Of a stretch of 64,000 bases of DNA, positions 26,612 through 38,528 are shown one piece after another (the first letter of the stretch is position 1; each line of letters begins with the position of its first letter). The DNA lies in contig NZ_LFCT01000008.1 of the NCBI RefSeq assembly GCF_008692605.1, positions 121,488 to 185,487 of the forward strand. Reading direction: 5' to 3'. Position numbers and translations under genes: made by a program. The notes beneath the pieces are model-generated. The model did not search any database, was not told the DNA's origin, and saw nothing but the letters and a program-made list of their open reading frames with translations. This stretch comes from Sphingobium estronivorans. GTDB lineage: Bacteria; Pseudomonadota; Alphaproteobacteria; Sphingomonadales; Sphingomonadaceae.

Positions 26612-29281
26612 TTAGAAGAACAGCTTGCGGAAGCTGATCGTCACCACCCGCCCCAGCGGGTCGAGATAGCCCGATTGGTACCGGACCGGCGTGATCCCGT
26701 TCGCATCGGTCACGTCGCGCCGCTGGTTGAACAGATTGTCGATCCCGATCGACACGCGCGCGCCGCGCAGGAAGGGATGCTGCTTCACCAGCCCCGGCAT
26801 CTGCCCGAGATTGGCGAAGAGCCGCAGGTCCACCGTCGCCAGACTGCCGAAGTCCAGCCGCGACGCCCCGCCCGCCGTGCCGTTCAGGGCGCCGTCGACA
26901 TGGGTGCCGCTTTCCCAGTCGACGCTCAACCGCGCGCCCAGGCCGTTATTGGTATAGCCCATGCGCGCATTGATCTCATGCCGTGGCTGGCCGCCCGACG
27001 ATCCGGTAGCGCCGCCGTTCAGCAGGTCGAGTTCCGGTACGCCCGGCGCGATCAGGATACTCTCGGTGAAATGCCAGGTGTGATAGAGGCTGAAGCTCAG
27101 CCGCCCGCCCCCGCCGCCTCCACCGCCGCCGCGTCTGCCGCCAAACCCGCCCGGTCCGCGCCCGCCGCCGCCAAAACCGCCGCTTCCCGGTCCCTGTCCC
27201 CCTTCGCTGCGTGGACGGTCGCCGCCATCCTGCCCTTGGGGCGCCTGATTGCCCTGACCGTCGCCGCGATTGCCGAACAGGCCGCGCAGGTCCTGCAATT
27301 CCTTGGGCCGCTCCTCGGGCTTGGCACCCGCCGCCCGCCATGCCTCGACCACCTTCTGGATATGCGATTTGAGCGGAATGGAAAGGTCGAAGCCCCAGCG
27401 CAACTGCTCGCTCTGCGACCGCAGATAATTGATCGGCCGCGCGTCGATCTGCACCAGATTGCCGTCCTCATCGCGGACGAAGCGCTGCGAGAAGGCGGCT
27501 TCAATGGCTGGTGACGGCGTTGGGAAGGCGGAGATCGGATTGCTCGTCCGGCTGTTGGTATAGGTGGCCGTCAGCGTGAGGTTGGGTTTTTCGAACGGCT
27601 TGATATTGGCGCTCAGGCGGAACTGGTCGCGCACGCTTTCCTTGAGGCTGGCATTGCCGCCGCTAAGCTGGTTCACGAACACCGTCTGCCCGGTCGCATA
27701 GTCGAAGACGGACATGTTGGGCGTCGAAATCAGCGGATCGGTGATCTGCTGCCCCGTCGGCGCGGCGCGATCCTGATTGGCGGACACCAGCAATTGCACC
27801 GCAGGCACCGGCCGCCAGCGCATGCCGTATCCCAGCGTCGACAGCGTGCCGAAATCGGAATAATGCTGCGCCGCCGCGTTCATATTGACGCCGATGTCGC
27901 CCACGACGCCCAGCACGCCCTTCGACCGGCTGGTGAGCGGCACGTCCAGACTGACCTGTCCGCTGCCGATCTGCCGGTCATAGCTGGAATTTCGTGCGAT
28001 GCCCGACCGGATCGACGAGCTATCGAAGCCATTGGCCGATCCGCCGACGCGCACCGACGTCGTCACCGCACCCGCCGGCAGGTCGAACAGCGGCCCGGAC
28101 AGCAGCAGGTCGCCCTGGATCGCCTGAGACTGCGCGCGCGCCCGGTCGATCACATGGGTGGAAAACAGGCCCGGCGCGAAGCTGCCGAAGGGGTCGGCCC
28201 CGCCATTGATCGCGCTCTGGATCAGGGCCGGATCGACGCCGCGGTCGGTGGCGGTGCGGGTGTTGGAATAATCGCCATTGCCGGTGAAGGACCATTGCCA
28301 GCCCCGGCCCAGCATCCCGTTCAGCGTCATGCCGAAATGGCCGGTCGTGCCCTTGATCTGCTGCCCCAACTGGCCTGTCTGGCGCAGATAGCGATAGAAG
28401 CTCGCCTCATCGGTGAAGGGCGAGAAGGGATTGCCGGCCAGCAGCGTCAGCTGCGCCGCCTGAAATCCTTGCAGGCTGTCGCTATCCGACAGTTCCACCC
28501 GCCCGTTGACGGTCAGCGACACCTTGCCCAGCGCGCGGGCCAGCGTCGCGTTGACCGCCAGATTCTCCGTCGCCGGGCTGAGCGTGCGATGATTGGCAAG
28601 CTGCGGCCCGGTCATATCATTCTCGCCGACCAGGAAGGCGGCCAGCCCCGATGTCTGATTGGCCTTTTCTCCCTGCACCGTCGGCACGACGCCGCGCTCG
28701 CTTTCCAGCAGCGATGCGGCGGTCTTGTACTGCATGTCCAGGGTGAAGCGATTATCGCCCCGGATGCGCAGCACGCCGCCTTCCGCCGACCCGTTTTCCC
28801 GCCCGCCCTCGGTGGTCGTACCGGCGCGCAGGTCCACGCTTTCGGCGCGGAACCGCTGGCGCAGCACGATATTCACCACTTTCTGCGTCGGCGCATAGCC
28901 ATAGCTGAGCGCCGTTTCTTCAGGCAATATGTCGACCCGCGCCACCGCTTCGGAGGGGATGTCCTGAATCTCCGAGAAGCTGGAAATCCGCTTGCCGTTG
29001 AGCAGGACGACGGGCGTGCCGTTGGTCTGCGGCGACAATTCGGTGATCATCTCCGCGATGGAGGTGACGCCCAGCGCCCGGACATCGGCGGGGGAAAGCT
29101 GCTGTTCCGGCTTGATATTGCCGACCACCGCGCCGCGCTGCGGCTGGCCGGTGACGATGATCTCGTCGGCGTCGTCCATCTGCGCGACGGGGCCCTTGGC
29201 CTCCTCGGTCTGCGCCATCAGCGCGCCGGGCGCGGCGCCGAACATCAGTGGAAACAGCAGGCAGGCGAAGGATGGTCGCAC
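26612..29281 (-). CDS. TonB-dependent outer-membrane receptor with glycine-rich insertion
   Basis: 889 residues from a GTG with AAGGGG upstream. The signal peptide is cut near LMA-Q. A plug domain (about 40-150; ADEIIVTGQ, VLLNGKRISSFSEIQDIPSE) precedes a long barrel that ends in phenylalanine (SFRKLFF). It imports a ligand using TonB energy; the ligand is unknown. Around residues 670-730 the barrel is interrupted by a stretch made almost wholly of glycine, arginine, phenylalanine and glutamine, very unusual for this family. No dedicated regulator or transporter is adjacent. Twin TTGTCGCAAAAT boxes precede it. Confidence 0.9.
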   Translation of the reverse strand: MRPSFACLLFPLMFGAAPGALMAQTEEAKGPVAQMDDADEIIVTGQPQRGAVVGNIKPEQQLSPADVRALGVTSIAEMITELSPQTNGTPVVLLNGKRISSFSEIQDIPSEAVARVDILPEETALSYGYAPTQKVVNIVLRQRFRAESVDLRAGTTTEGGRENGSAEGGVLRIRGDNRFTLDMQYKTAASLLESERGVVPTVQGEKANQTSGLAAFLVGENDMTGPQLANHRTLSPATENLAVNATLARALGKVSLTVNGRVELSDSDSLQGFQAAQLTLLAGNPFSPFTDEASFYRYLRQTGQLGQQIKGTTGHFGMTLNGMLGRGWQWSFTGNGDYSNTRTATDRGVDPALIQSAINGGADPFGSFAPGLFSTHVIDRARAQSQAIQGDLLLSGPLFDLPAGAVTTSVRVGGSANGFDSSSIRSGIARNSSYDRQIGSGQVSLDVPLTSRSKGVLGVVGDIGVNMNAAAQHYSDFGTLSTLGYGMRWRPVPAVQLLVSANQDRAAPTGQQITDPLISTPNMSVFDYATGQTVFVNQLSGGNASLKESVRDQFRLSANIKPFEKPNLTLTATYTNSRTSNPISAFPTPSPAIEAAFSQRFVRDEDGNLVQIDARPINYLRSQSEQLRWGFDLSIPLKSHIQKVVEAWRAAGAKPEERPKELQDLRGLFGNRGDGQGNQAPQGQDGGDRPRSEGGQGPGSGGFGGGGRGPGGFGGRRGGGGGGGGGRLSFSLYHTWHFTESILIAPGVPELDLLNGGATGSSGGQPRHEINARMGYTNNGLGARLSVDWESGTHVDGALNGTAGGASRLDFGSLATVDLRLFANLGQMPGLVKQHPFLRGARVSIGIDNLFNQRRDVTDANGITPVRYQSGYLDPLGRVVTISFRKLFF

Positions 29282-29332
29282 TTTTTACCCCTTGAGATTG
29301 GAAGACCCTGAAGCCTCCCCTCTAGGGGGGAG

Positions 29333-29377
29333 TTGTCGCAAAATTCTGGCAATGCCCTTAAAGATTTGTCGCAAAAT
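29333..29377 (-). promoter_or_regulatory. Twin 12-bp direct repeats upstream of the TonB receptor
   Basis: TTGTCGCAAAAT occurs twice, identical, 33 bp apart (about three DNA turns), 50-95 bp before the GTG. This is the layout of a response-regulator operator. A CTCCCC/GGGGAG palindrome lies between the repeats and the gene. Confidence 0.5.
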
Positions 29378-29410
29378 GTAATCCGGCATTTTGTGCCGGA
29401 CGGGCAGGGA

Positions 29411-30079
29411 TCACGCCGCGTCGTGAAAGATGATGCCCAGCGTATGGCGCACGCCCGACAGCAGCCGGCTGACGCCATGGCGCATCTGCACCCGGTGGAC
29501 GCCGCGCGCGCCGATGACCGGCCGTTCCCGCACCGGGAAAACCACTGCATCGCCTTGGGCAAGCGGCACGACCTCGGGCCGCGACTGCATGCGGGGCCGT
29601 TGCTCGGTCAGGACGAAGGCGCCGCCGGTAAAGTCCCGGTCCGGCGCGGAGAGCAGGATCGCCGCCTGAAGCGGAAAGACATGCGGCCCATAGACATCCT
29701 GATGCAGCGCGTTCCAGTCCCCCGCTTCATAGCGCAGCAGCAGCGGTGTTGCCTTGTCCTGTCCGCCGAGCGCGCCGCGCGCCAGGAAATCGGCATGGCG
29801 CGCCGGATAGATCTCGTCTTGGCCCAGCATCGCCGCCCAGCGATTGGCGACCTGCGCCAATGCGGGATACAGCATTTCCCGCAGCGCCGCGACCGGCGCG
29901 GGCAGGGGATAGTCGAAATAGCGATAGCGCCCCCTGCCATAGCCATGGCGCGCCATCACCACCTCCTTGCGGAACAGGCGCGGATGATCCCACAGCGCGA
30001 TCATCTCGGCGCATTGGTCGGGGGAGAGCAGGGCAGGCAGGCGCGCGGCGCCGTGCAGGTCGAGATCGGAAAGGTCCAT
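29411..30079 (-). CDS. 2-oxoglutarate/Fe(II)-dependent oxygenase
   Basis: 222 residues. The double-stranded beta-helix metal triad is visible: H-Q-D in NALHQDVYGP (about residues 125-127) and a distal His in the basic run RGVHRVQMRHGVSRLLSG, which also supplies the 2-oxoglutarate-binding arginine. Such enzymes hydroxylate proteins or small molecules. The substrate is unknown. An ATG 12 codons upstream is also open; neither start has a strong site. It follows the secreted methyltransferase-fold gene by about 65 bases on the same strand. Confidence 0.82.
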   Translation of the reverse strand: MDLSDLDLHGAARLPALLSPDQCAEMIALWDHPRLFRKEVVMARHGYGRGRYRYFDYPLPAPVAALREMLYPALAQVANRWAAMLGQDEIYPARHADFLARGALGGQDKATPLLLRYEAGDWNALHQDVYGPHVFPLQAAILLSAPDRDFTGGAFVLTEQRPRMQSRPEVVPLAQGDAVVFPVRERPVIGARGVHRVQMRHGVSRLLSGVRHTLGIIFHDAA

Positions 30080-30143
30080 GCCCGTCAGGGTGACGCCGCC
30101 GCGTCCCCCTGTCATCCCGCCGCTTGCGCTCAAAGGGCCTGCA

Positions 30144-30902
30144 TCATTTCGGCTTGCGGAAGCGGAACAGGAAGCGGTCGGTCTTGCCGCGAATGGCGGG
30201 ATCGAACACAGTCTTGCTATGGTCGTCCTGCGGATTGGCGAGCAGCGGGCTTTCCCCATCCAGCAGGAAGCCGGCCTTGGCGAAGTCCGCCTTGACCACC
30301 GCCGGATCGATCCGATGCAGCCTGTCGACAATGGCGCGGGTGTCCCCCGCAGGCCCGGCATGATCGATCACCCCGACAATCCCGCCCGGCCGGGTCGCGG
30401 CATAGAGCGCCTTCACGAAGGCGGCCGGATCGGACCGGGGAATGCCCATCTTCTCCGACTCCCAGTAAAGGTCGTGATAATTGAGGTTGATGAGGGTGAA
30501 GTCGAAACTGTTCGCGGACGCGGTGAAGCCCTCGAACTTATAGCTCACCCATTTCACCTCCGGCCGTCGCGCCTGAAGCGCCTGCCATTTCTGCTGGCCT
30601 TCGGGCTTGGCCGTGAACTGGCTCGGCTCGAAGCCCGTCACCTTGCCCTTGGGTCCTACGACATCGGCCATGATCTCCGCCCAATAGCCCGATCCGGTCA
30701 CGATATCGGCCGCCTTCATGCCCGGCTTCAGGCCCAGAAAGGCGAGCGTTCCGGCAGGCTTGCGGCCTTCGTCCAGCGCCTTGGCCTCGGCCGGGCGCTT
30801 GGGATCGGCCAGGGCGGCGGCATAGTCGGGCGCCTTCGCCATGGCGGCGAGCGGTGTTGCAAGGGCAAGGGTGGCGCAGAAAAGGACAAGGGCAGAACGC
30901 AT
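30144..30902 (-). CDS. Exported class I SAM-methyltransferase-fold protein
   Basis: 252 residues. A signal peptide (MRSALVLFCATLALATPLAA, cut near AMA-K) is followed by a Rossmann methyltransferase domain with ADIVTGSGYWAEIMADVVG (motif I) and FTLINLNYHDLYW. The family is annotated as predicted methyltransferase yet exported, where SAM is not known to be available, so its activity is uncertain. A strong AGGAGGG precedes the ATG. It is divergent from the iminopeptidase gene. Confidence 0.85.
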   Translation of the reverse strand: MRSALVLFCATLALATPLAAMAKAPDYAAALADPKRPAEAKALDEGRKPAGTLAFLGLKPGMKAADIVTGSGYWAEIMADVVGPKGKVTGFEPSQFTAKPEGQQKWQALQARRPEVKWVSYKFEGFTASANSFDFTLINLNYHDLYWESEKMGIPRSDPAAFVKALYAATRPGGIVGVIDHAGPAGDTRAIVDRLHRIDPAVVKADFAKAGFLLDGESPLLANPQDDHSKTVFDPAIRGKTDRFLFRFRKPK

Positions 30903-30921
30903 CGGAAACCCTCCTATCTAG

Positions 30922-31971
<1,050 letters not shown>

Positions 31972-31990
31972 TCAACAGGAAAGACAGTGC

Positions 31991-32314
31991 ATGCGGAAAA
32001 TGATCGTATTGGCTGCGATGTTCAGCCTGATGTCCTGCGGCGAAAGCAGCGACCAGACCCCCGCCAGCCCGCAGGCCGCGCCCGAAACCGGCGCGGCGGC
32101 CGAGGTCGCGAAGCTGGATGAGAGGTTGCGCAACGGCGTGCTGGAAAAGGCGATCAAGGCATCGGGCGCGTTATGCCCCAGCGTCACCAGTTCCGAACGC
32201 GCCGAGGTGCGAACCGGGGTCAAGGGCTGGAAAGCCGCCTGCGACAACGGGACCGCCCATCTGATCGAAATTCACGCCGATGGCACGGCCAATGTGACCA
32301 GCCGGACTTATTGA
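31991..32314 (+). CDS. Small lipoprotein of unknown function
   Basis: 107 residues. MRKMIVLAAMFSLMSC is a lipoprotein leader with lipobox L-M-S-C. A short low-complexity linker leads to a domain with a cysteine pair (ALCPSV and KAACDNG), probably a disulfide, and a C-terminal strand pattern ending in TANVTSRTY. AGGAAAG lies about 9 bases upstream. It is close behind pip, probably one transcript. No named family. Confidence 0.72.
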   Translation: MRKMIVLAAMFSLMSCGESSDQTPASPQAAPETGAAAEVAKLDERLRNGVLEKAIKASGALCPSVTSSERAEVRTGVKGWKAACDNGTAHLIEIHADGTANVTSRTY

Positions 32315-32340
32315 GAAAAGACGGCCCCGCCGGTCGACAG

Positions 32341-32925
32341 CTATTGCGAAGGCATCGTGCCGGGCCGCAAATGGGCAAACATATGCGCGACATAGTCGGC
32401 CTTGCCCAGATTGACGCCCTGGGCGCGCAGGATCGCATAGGCGATCATCACGTGGAAATAAAATTGGGGAAGAGTCCAGTCGCGGGCATATTGCTGCGCG
32501 GTGAGATCGAAGATCATGCCGTTCGCCAGGTCATGCGCAATCTGTCCGTCGGAGACCGTTTCGCCCGTTTCGCGCGCCAGCGATTGCACGAGCGCGATGG
32601 CTTCGCCGATCCGCGCCTGCGCATCAGCCAGTGAGCCGGGATGCTCGCCGCCATTGCGGCCTTCGTTTAGCAGGATGCCGATCGATGGTGGAAAGGCCTC
32701 TCCCCTGATCCGGAACATGCCTTCCATGGCCTGCACACAGGCAAAGCGGATCTGTGTGGAGAGGGGAAACATGTCAGGCGCAAGACGCGCGGACAGCAGC
32801 GCCTCGGCCTGTTCCGCGCCCATCTGCGCCTGCGCCTTGCCGATCCAGTTCGACAATGCCTGCAACATTTGCACATAGGTGGGCGCAAGGCAGTTCATCA
32901 ACGTCACGATATTCCCCTTTTCCAT
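32341..32925 (-). CDS. DUF1993 family protein
   Basis: 194 residues, mostly helical, cytosolic. It fits DUF1993, distant relatives of the DinB/YfiT four-helix metal-binding fold: YVQMLQALSNWIGKAQAQ near the start, LAPDMFPLSTQIRFACVQA, and the C-terminal FYFHVMIAYAILRAQGVNLG with a conserved histidine. Function unknown. It starts 17 bases after uvrB on the same strand, so it probably shares the uvrB transcript and may respond to damage. Confidence 0.85.
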   Translation of the reverse strand: MEKGNIVTLMNCLAPTYVQMLQALSNWIGKAQAQMGAEQAEALLSARLAPDMFPLSTQIRFACVQAMEGMFRIRGEAFPPSIGILLNEGRNGGEHPGSLADAQARIGEAIALVQSLARETGETVSDGQIAHDLANGMIFDLTAQQYARDWTLPQFYFHVMIAYAILRAQGVNLGKADYVAHMFAHLRPGTMPSQ

Positions 32926-32942
32926 CAGTTCCGGAGGCGATG

Positions 32943-35126
<2,184 letters not shown>

Positions 35127-35178
35127 CGCCGCTTGATATGGTCCCGCCCCAGGCGGGGTGCAACAGGGAGGATTTTCA

Positions 35179-35724
35179 ATGCGCAAAACTGTGTGGGGCC
35201 TGATGGGAGCAACGGCTTTGCTGGCCGCCTGCGGCGAGAAACCAGCCGGTTCCGGCCAGCCCCAGACCCGGGAGGAGGTCAAGCAACAGGTCGAGAAGGT
35301 CCAGCTCAAGCCCGGCCAGTGGGAGGGCAGCTATGAACTCATCGACATCGACATGCCGAACATGCCCGGCGGCGGCGCCCAGATGAAAGAGCAGATGAAA
35401 AAGATGATGAGCCGCACGGCCATCAAATATTGCGTCTCGCCTGAAGAAGCGGCCAACCCCAGCGGCAAGATGTTCTCCGGTCAGGAGAATAAGGACTGCA
35501 CCTATAAGGGCTTCGACGCCAGCGGCGGATCGGTGAAGGGCGAGATCAGCTGCAAATCGTCGCAGGGCGGCACGATGAACGCCGTCATGTCCGGTGACTA
35601 TGCGCCGGAAAGCTATGCCATGCACATGGACATGAAGATGACCGGCGCGCCCAACGGCATGAACATGAGCATGAAGGCCAAGACGTCGGGCAAGTGGATC
35701 GGGTCGGCCTGCACGCCAAAATGA
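35179..35724 (+). CDS. DUF3617 lipoprotein, copy 1
   Basis: 181 residues. The leader [18 protein letters not shown] is a lipoprotein signal. DUF3617 features follow: [41 protein letters not shown] and SCKSS, with paired cysteines. The C-terminal part is rich in methionine ([19 protein letters not shown]), which may bind copper or simply resist oxidation. Exported and membrane-anchored; function unknown. GGGAGG precedes the ATG. Its TGA overlaps the ATG of the HNH gene. Confidence 0.86.
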   Translation: MRKTVWGLMGATALLAACGEKPAGSGQPQTREEVKQQVEKVQLKPGQWEGSYELIDIDMPNMPGGGAQMKEQMKKMMSRTAIKYCVSPEEAANPSGKMFSGQENKDCTYKGFDASGGSVKGEISCKSSQGGTMNAVMSGDYAPESYAMHMDMKMTGAPNGMNMSMKAKTSGKWIGSACTPK

Positions 35725-36011
35725 GTGATCAAAGCCCGGCTTGCTGGCTTTGCGGCCGGCCGCTGGGCAAGCGTGTCGAATGGCATCATCCGCTGCCGAA
35801 AAGCCGGGCCAAAAATCGGGACGATCGGGGCACCGTACCCGTCCACCCGATCTGCCACCGCGCCATTCACGCGCATTTGAGCAATGCCGACCTTGCCCGC
35901 GCCTATAGCGATGCCGATGCGCTGCGCGCTCATCCTGGCCTTGCCCGCTTCCTCGGCTGGGTCGCGAACAAGCCCGCCGATTTTCACGCCCCCACCCACA
36001 AGAAGCGCTGA
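35721..36011 (+). CDS. Small HNH endonuclease-domain protein
   Basis: 96 residues. A zinc-knuckle start (CWLCGRPLG) and VEWHHPLPKSR give the HNH catalytic histidines, then VHPICHRAIHAHLS supplies the closing CxxC-partner cysteine and histidine. The protein is a stand-alone HNH domain with no methylase or immunity partner, so a housekeeping or repair nuclease role is likelier than restriction. The ATG overlaps the preceding DUF3617 stop (ATGA), so translation is coupled to an exported lipoprotein, an odd pairing. Confidence 0.85.
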   Translation: MSDQSPACWLCGRPLGKRVEWHHPLPKSRAKNRDDRGTVPVHPICHRAIHAHLSNADLARAYSDADALRAHPGLARFLGWVANKPADFHAPTHKKR

Positions 36012-36084
36012 CCAGATTTTTCTTGCGCTTTTCGTGACTTGGCGCGAGCCTCCATATTGTTCCAAAGAGAACAGGGGAGAGGAT

Positions 36085-36585
36085 ATGCGAAAGATGGTGC
36101 TGGCGGCGCTGCCGCTTGGGCTGATGACTCTGGCCGCCTGCGGAAACAAGGCGGAACCTGAACCCGAAACGGTCGAAGCGCCGATAGTGATGAAAGCGGG
36201 CGAATGGACGTTCACCCGCAAGACCACCGGCTATAACACCCCCACCGTGACCCCGGCCGAATATCAGGCCGCGCTCAAGCAGACGAGCGAGGACAAGAGC
36301 TGCATCGCCGTCGATGCGGGGGGCTTGCCCGACGCCAATGCGCTGGCCGGCGCGGAGGGCAAGGATTGCAGCTACAAGGACAAGCTGATCCACAAGGGGC
36401 GGTTGATCGCCACCCTGGCCTGCACTTCGGGCAAGGGCACGTCGGAGATCGCGCTGGAGGGCAATTTCACCGCCGACACGCTGACATTGGGCAGCACCAT
36501 GACGAAGACGGAGGGCGGCCAACCCGTCCTGCGCACCCAACATGACCTCACCGGCAAGCGCACCGGGGAATGCGCCAAAGGCTAA
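36085..36585 (+). CDS. DUF3617 lipoprotein, copy 2
   Basis: 166 residues. MRKMVLAALPLGLMTLAAC is a lipoprotein signal. KAGEWTFTRKTTGY, SCIAVDAGGLPDANA, KDCSYKD and LACTSGKG line up with the cysteine pattern of the copy 900 bases upstream, so the two are diverged paralogues with an HNH gene between. Exported; function unknown. GGGGAGAGG lies just before the ATG. The upstream 73 bases are enough for its own promoter. Confidence 0.85.
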   Translation: MRKMVLAALPLGLMTLAACGNKAEPEPETVEAPIVMKAGEWTFTRKTTGYNTPTVTPAEYQAALKQTSEDKSCIAVDAGGLPDANALAGAEGKDCSYKDKLIHKGRLIATLACTSGKGTSEIALEGNFTADTLTLGSTMTKTEGGQPVLRTQHDLTGKRTGECAKG

Positions 36586-36681
36586 ACAGCCGGCCCGCAA
36601 GGGAAAATCGAACCTGCGCCGGGCTGCGATTCATGCGATGGTCATGGGCGACATCATCTCGTTGAGACGGGGAGTCGTTCC

Positions 36682-37155
36682 ATGCTCTTTCACCTGTCGA
36701 TCGCAGCCCGGGACCCGCGCCATGTCGCGCAGGTCATCGCGCAATTCTGGCGTGGGGAGGCCTTTTCCTTCCCGCCCGTCACCCCCGGCAGCTGGATCGC
36801 GCTTGCAGGCGACGATCGCGGCACGGCGATAGAGGTCTATCCGCTCGGCACCGTCCTGCGCGAGCCGGAGGGCGATGCCGACAGCTTCGGCGAACGGACG
36901 CAGCAGGCCGGCTACACCGCCACCCATGCCGCCATCGCCACGGTGCTGAGTCAGGAGGAGGTGTTTGCCATCGCCGCCCGCGAAGGCTGGTCCGCCAAAT
37001 ATCGCAAGCGGGGCGGGAGCTTCGGTGTGATCGAACTGTGGATCGAGGGGCGCCAGATGGTCGAACTGCTGACGGAGGACATGCAGGCCGAATATCTGGC
37101 GACGGTGACGACCGACGATTTCCGCGCCATGCTTCAGGCGATGGCGTCCGCCTGA
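36682..37155 (+). CDS. VOC-like protein of unknown function
   Basis: 157 residues, soluble, no signal. The start MLFHLSIAARDPRHVAQVIA and later AAREGWSAKYRKRGGSFGVI and ELWIEGRQMVELL resemble a glyoxalase/VOC half-fold, but the usual metal histidine and glutamate pattern is incomplete. The family is common in sphingomonads without known role. GGGGAG lies 8 bases upstream. Convergent with the lactamase-fold gene, 4 bases between stops. Confidence 0.75.
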   Translation: MLFHLSIAARDPRHVAQVIAQFWRGEAFSFPPVTPGSWIALAGDDRGTAIEVYPLGTVLREPEGDADSFGERTQQAGYTATHAAIATVLSQEEVFAIAAREGWSAKYRKRGGSFGVIELWIEGRQMVELLTEDMQAEYLATVTTDDFRAMLQAMASA

Positions 37156-37159
37156 TCGA

Positions 37160-38380
37160 TTATTCCAGCGCCCCGATTGCCCGCCGGTCGCAACGCTTCT
37201 TGCCTGGCGTCATCGGCGAATAGCCTGGCACCAAAATCGACTGCCCGATCCTGAGCGGCGCGAAACGCTGCCGCGCAATCCCTTCGCAGCGCAAATAGAG
37301 TTCCAGCATCCTGGGCGGCGTGTCCCATTTCTCGTAGGACAGGCGGAACGTCCCCCAATGGATGGGGATCGCGGTCGAGGCTTTCAGTTTTTCGAACAAC
37401 TGCACCGCCTGTTCCGGCCCGATATGCGAGTCCGATTGCATCTGCCCGTGCCAGAAGCGGAAGGCGCCGATCGGGATCATCGCCAGACGGATCGGCCCCA
37501 GCCGTGCCGCTTCCTGGGGCCAAGCCATGTCGCCGGCTCCGGTATCGCCCGCGAAGAAGATATTCCCCGCCCGCGTCTCGATCACGAAGCTCGACCACAG
37601 CGCCCGTCGGTTGTCCGTGCCCCAGCGGCTGCTCCAATGATGGTTGCGCAGGACATGGACGCGATAATCCGGGCAATGCTCGTAATTTTCGCATTGGATG
37701 ACGGTCTCTCCGCCCAGCCCGCTCAGCGCCGCCCCGCTGATCGACTGGCCCCAATCCAGCGCGGTCGACGGAATGCCATGGTCGCGCAGGATCCTGTCGT
37801 TACCCAGGCTGGTGACGATCTTCGGCCGGTCCCGCTCCCACAGCCTTTTCAGCGTGGGAATATCCATATGGTCATAATGATTGTGGCTGATGATGATGAG
37901 GTCGATCTTCGGCAGATCGTCGAAGCGCACCCCCGGCTGCGCCACCCGCTTCGGCCCCAGCGGAGGCAGCGGGCTGGCATGGTCCGACCAGATCGGGTCG
38001 GTCAGGATATTGATCCCCGCCGCCTGCACCAGCACCGTCGCATGACCCACCCAGGTCGCTACCATCCCCCTGGGCGCGGCGAAGGCGGGGGGGCGCGAGG
38101 GTTTTACCGCGACCGAATCGGGCCATTCGGGCCGGTCGTCCTGACCCAGCAGCCAGCGCGCGATGAAGCCGTGCCGGTTGCTCCCCGGCGGCGAGGAGAA
38201 AGTGATTTCGCCATCGGGGTTGAAGAAGCGCGCACCGTCATAATGGCGGCTGACCGGCCCCTCATAATAGATGCGGTCGAGGAAGGGCGGAACGATGGTG
38301 ACCGCCAGACACAGGGCGATGACCGCGAACAGCAGCGCAACCCCCGCGCCCTTCAAGATTTTTCCGACGATGCGGCGCAT
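37160..38380 (-). CDS. Membrane-anchored metallo-beta-lactamase-fold hydrolase (NAPE-PLD/UlaG-like)
   Basis: 406 residues. An N-terminal membrane helix (GAGVALLFAVIALCLAVTIV) anchors a periplasm-facing hydrolase. Metal motif SHNHYDHMD (HxHxDH), then WGQ, later FFAGDTGAGD and IPIHWGTF give the binuclear zinc site. Closest in pattern to N-acyl-phosphatidylethanolamine phospholipase D-like proteins (about 60 residues of N-terminal region include ARFFNPDGEITFS), so a phospholipid substrate is plausible. The ATG behind GGGAGA was chosen; two upstream ATGs are also in frame. Confidence 0.88.
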   Translation of the reverse strand: MRRIVGKILKGAGVALLFAVIALCLAVTIVPPFLDRIYYEGPVSRHYDGARFFNPDGEITFSSPPGSNRHGFIARWLLGQDDRPEWPDSVAVKPSRPPAFAAPRGMVATWVGHATVLVQAAGINILTDPIWSDHASPLPPLGPKRVAQPGVRFDDLPKIDLIIISHNHYDHMDIPTLKRLWERDRPKIVTSLGNDRILRDHGIPSTALDWGQSISGAALSGLGGETVIQCENYEHCPDYRVHVLRNHHWSSRWGTDNRRALWSSFVIETRAGNIFFAGDTGAGDMAWPQEAARLGPIRLAMIPIGAFRFWHGQMQSDSHIGPEQAVQLFEKLKASTAIPIHWGTFRLSYEKWDTPPRMLELYLRCEGIARQRFAPLRIGQSILVPGYSPMTPGKKRCDRRAIGALE

Positions 38381-38444
38381 GCCGTCTCCCGCTATGATGA
38401 CGGGCATGGACATAGCGCGGATCAGTGTCTCGGCAAGAGCTTAG

Positions 38445-38523
38445 GGCTTGTTTGGGAATCCGGCTAAAGCGGATTTGCGGTGCAGTGTCGGAAATGCGCT
38501 TTCGCGCATTTTCCAAACAAACC
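38445..38523. repeat. Structured inverted-repeat element
   Basis: Outer arms GGCTTGTTTGGGAA and TTTCCAAACAAACC match at 12 of 14 positions when paired. Inside are ATCCG/CGGAT and GGAAATGCG/CGCATTTTCC hairpins. About 80 bp with no coding sense; looks like a small non-autonomous or REP-like element. It lies directly beside the repeat at 38529. Confidence 0.55.
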
Positions 38524-38528
38524 TTCTT

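Noticed and set aside
35721..36011. HNH gene as part of an antiviral defence system.
   Set aside because: No helicase, methylase or immunity gene beside it; neighbours are exported lipoproteins.
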